Shown here piece by piece: positions 62,685 to 64,000 of a DNA stretch of 64,000 nucleotides; within the stretch, counting starts at the first letter, position 1; the number at the start of each line of letters is the position of its first letter. Source of the stretch: DASZOC01 sp035550975 (lineage in GTDB: Bacteria > Actinomycetota > CADDZG01 > WHSQ01); NCBI GenBank assembly GCA_035550975.1, contig DASZOC010000076.1:1-64000 (forward strand), written 5' to 3'. Position numbers and translations under genes: made by a program. Under the pieces are notes generated by a model. The model did not search any database. It saw nothing but the letters and a program-made list of their open reading frames with translations, and was not told the origin of the DNA.

Positions 62685-64000
62685 TCACCCTACCGACAGC
62701 GCTCGCGCGCTTCGCTTCAGGCTCTCGATCGCCGCCGCAACGACGACGCATCCGGTCAGCAGGCCCCACTCCGGCGGGACCTCGACCGCGGACCATGTCG
62801 CGCCCCCGAAACGTTCCGCTACCGATACGATCCACCACGCGGCCGGTGCGATCAGGGACGCAACCGCTACGCCAAGGGGCGCCCACAACACGGCTATGCA
62901 TCCGGCCACGAGCCCGACGACCGTGGCAACGCCGACGACCGGCAGAGCGAGGAAGTTCGCCAGCGGAGCGGTGACGGATATCTCGCCGAACACGAGCATG
63001 AGTATGGGCGCGACCGCGACCTGCGCAGCCAGCGTCGCCGACAACATGACGCGGAGAGGCTCCGGCAACCAAGACATCCGCAGCGAGAGCGGCGTGGAGA
63101 ACAGCACGATGCCTGCCGTCGCCGCGACCGAGAGGTGCATCCCGACCGAGTAGAGCATCGCGGGACGCACCCCGACGACGGTGATCACTGCGAGGGCGAG
63201 TATCGCCAACGGTTCCCCTTGTCGTCCCCGCAGCAGGCACAACAGCGTCGCGGCGCCCATGACACCGGCTCGCAGGACGGAAGCGTCCGGCCCCACGACG
63301 AGCACGAACAGGCACAGAGCAGCGAATCCTGCGGCCACGCGGACGACGAGCGATAGACCTCTCAGCGCCACCAGCATCGCTGCCACGACGATCGCGACGT
63401 TGCTCCCCGACACCGCGAGCACATGAGAGAGCCCCGATGCCCTGAACTGCGAGATCGTCTCGGGCGCGAAACCCGAGGTGTCGCCGATCGTCAGTCCTTC
63501 GATCAGCGCGGCGTGGCGGGGGTCGAGGTCCGAAACCGCCGTGTGCAGCCCGTCGCGCACTCGGCGTGCGACACCATGAGCACCGCGCGCTTCGTCCACG
63601 ATTTCCGTCTCTACTAGATGAAGAGACGCCTGTGCGCCCAGACGCTGCCGCGCACGATCGAAGCCATCGGACCCGAGAGGAATGAGCCATCCCTCACCGC
63701 GTAAGTTCGTTCCGGGATCCGCGACGGCATCGTCGACCACGACGGATCCTGGCTCGGCGAGGGAGCCGCCACCGCAGTCGATCGCGTCCATAGACCACAG
63801 CGACCCGAGTCCACCGAGCTGTTCGGTGACGGTCGCCTCGAAGCTGCAACGAGGCACATCGCGCGCGATCTCTGCCAGGCGGCCACTCGTGGTCATGCGA
63901 GCGTGCGCGCTGAGCAGCCCGGCCCCCGCGGCCACCAGCATGACGCCGGCGAGGGCGACAACGCGACGGCGGCGGACGCCGAGTAAAGCGCCGCCGACGA
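62685..64000 (-). CDS. comEC: ComEC/Rec2 competence membrane protein (5' end beyond window)
   Basis: 438 residues visible. The competence-domain motif LTIGDTSGFAPETISQFRASGLSHVLAVSGSNVAIV is followed by about nine hydrophobic helices. ComEC forms the channel that imports single-stranded DNA. The protein stops soon after the membrane part; the metallo-beta-lactamase domain of many ComEC proteins is not in this frame. Its N-terminus and any comEA lie beyond the window. Confidence 0.92.
   Translation of the reverse strand, partial: VGGALLGVRRRRVVALAGVMLVAAGAGLLSAHARMTTSGRLAEIARDVPRCSFEATVTEQLGGLGSLWSMDAIDCGGGSLAEPGSVVVDDAVADPGTNLRGEGWLIPLGSDGFDRARQRLGAQASLHLVETEIVDEARGAHGVARRVRDGLHTAVSDLDPRHAALIEGLTIGDTSGFAPETISQFRASGLSHVLAVSGSNVAIVVAAMLVALRGLSLVVRVAAGFAALCLFVLVVGPDASVLRAGVMGAATLLCLLRGRQGEPLAILALAVITVVGVRPAMLYSVGMHLSVAATAGIVLFSTPLSLRMSWLPEPLRVMLSATLAAQVAVAPILMLVFGEISVTAPLANFLALPVVGVATVVGLVAGCIAVLWAPLGVAVASLIAPAAWWIVSVAERFGGATWSAVEVPPEWGLLTGCVVVAAAIESLKRSARALSVG

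Overview
The window is high-GC DNA with densely packed genes, frequent GTG and TTG starts, and many 4-base ATGA/GTGA overlaps. Three conserved blocks point to an actinobacterium (phylum Actinomycetota), probably an uncultured lineage: glyS-ppdK-dgt-dnaG-rpoD, hrcA-dnaJ-rsmE-mtaB-HIT-phoH-ybeY-CBS protein-era, and lepA-hemW beside rpsT, holA and comEC. A CIRCE/HrcA heat-shock operator, a Ku protein, an F420-NADP-reductase-like protein and cell-wall M15 peptidase genes fit this. I cannot name the genus. No CRISPR array, insertion sequence, prophage or rRNA gene is visible.

Layout. 1-6.3 kb: PIG-L deacetylase (cut by the window edge), tandem universal stress protein, hotdog thioesterase, membrane GGDEF protein, a secreted beta-propeller, and two base-excision-repair genes. 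6.4-15.2 kb: secreted proteins (M14 carboxypeptidase, beta-sandwich protein, Asp-box propeller, S8 subtilase), an unrecognised 491-residue protein, Ku and a DUF983 protein. 15.4-25 kb: ABCG-like exporter, secreted copper-monooxygenase-like protein, SDR plus F420/NADP-type reductase divergent from a MarR regulator, tRNA-Met, a 751-residue Ig-repeat surface protein, a second beta-sandwich protein, an odd tRNA-adjacent ORF with tRNA-Asn, and a small membrane protein. 25-35 kb: the replication/transcription block rpoD-dnaG-dgt and ppdK-glyS. 35-40.6 kb: secreted Ser/Thr/Pro protein, two CNNM/CorC-type transport proteins, a short MscS channel, uppS and recO. 40.6-50.9 kb: cold-shock-like protein, ABC transporter pair, and one long minus-strand operon running hrcA to era under CIRCE. 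51-55 kb: ECF sigma factor, anti-sigma factor fused to a RseB-like domain, and an M15 peptidase. 55-64 kb: MATE transporter, LOG-like protein, hemW, lepA, rpsT, TolB-like protein, holA, a small conserved protein and comEC (cut by the window edge).

How the genes work together. The housekeeping blocks cover DNA priming, primary transcription, tRNA charging and modification, ribosome maturation (era, ybeY, rsmE, rpsT), translation fidelity (lepA), heat-shock control and cell-wall lipid-carrier synthesis. The sigma/anti-sigma/peptidase operon looks like an envelope-stress unit, and a matching ECF-type promoter lies just upstream of it. The most unusual points are two genes with apparently non-canonical start codons (ATA at 35879, CTG at 56241), divergent apparently leaderless promoters at 34.9-35.0 kb, tandem TGACTAGTCA palindromes before the GGDEF gene, a terminator/antiterminator-like leader at 23.04-23.08 kb, an ORF that ends inside the anticodon loop of tRNA-Asn, and the anti-sigma/RseB fusion. 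I see no convincing wholly new multi-gene system.
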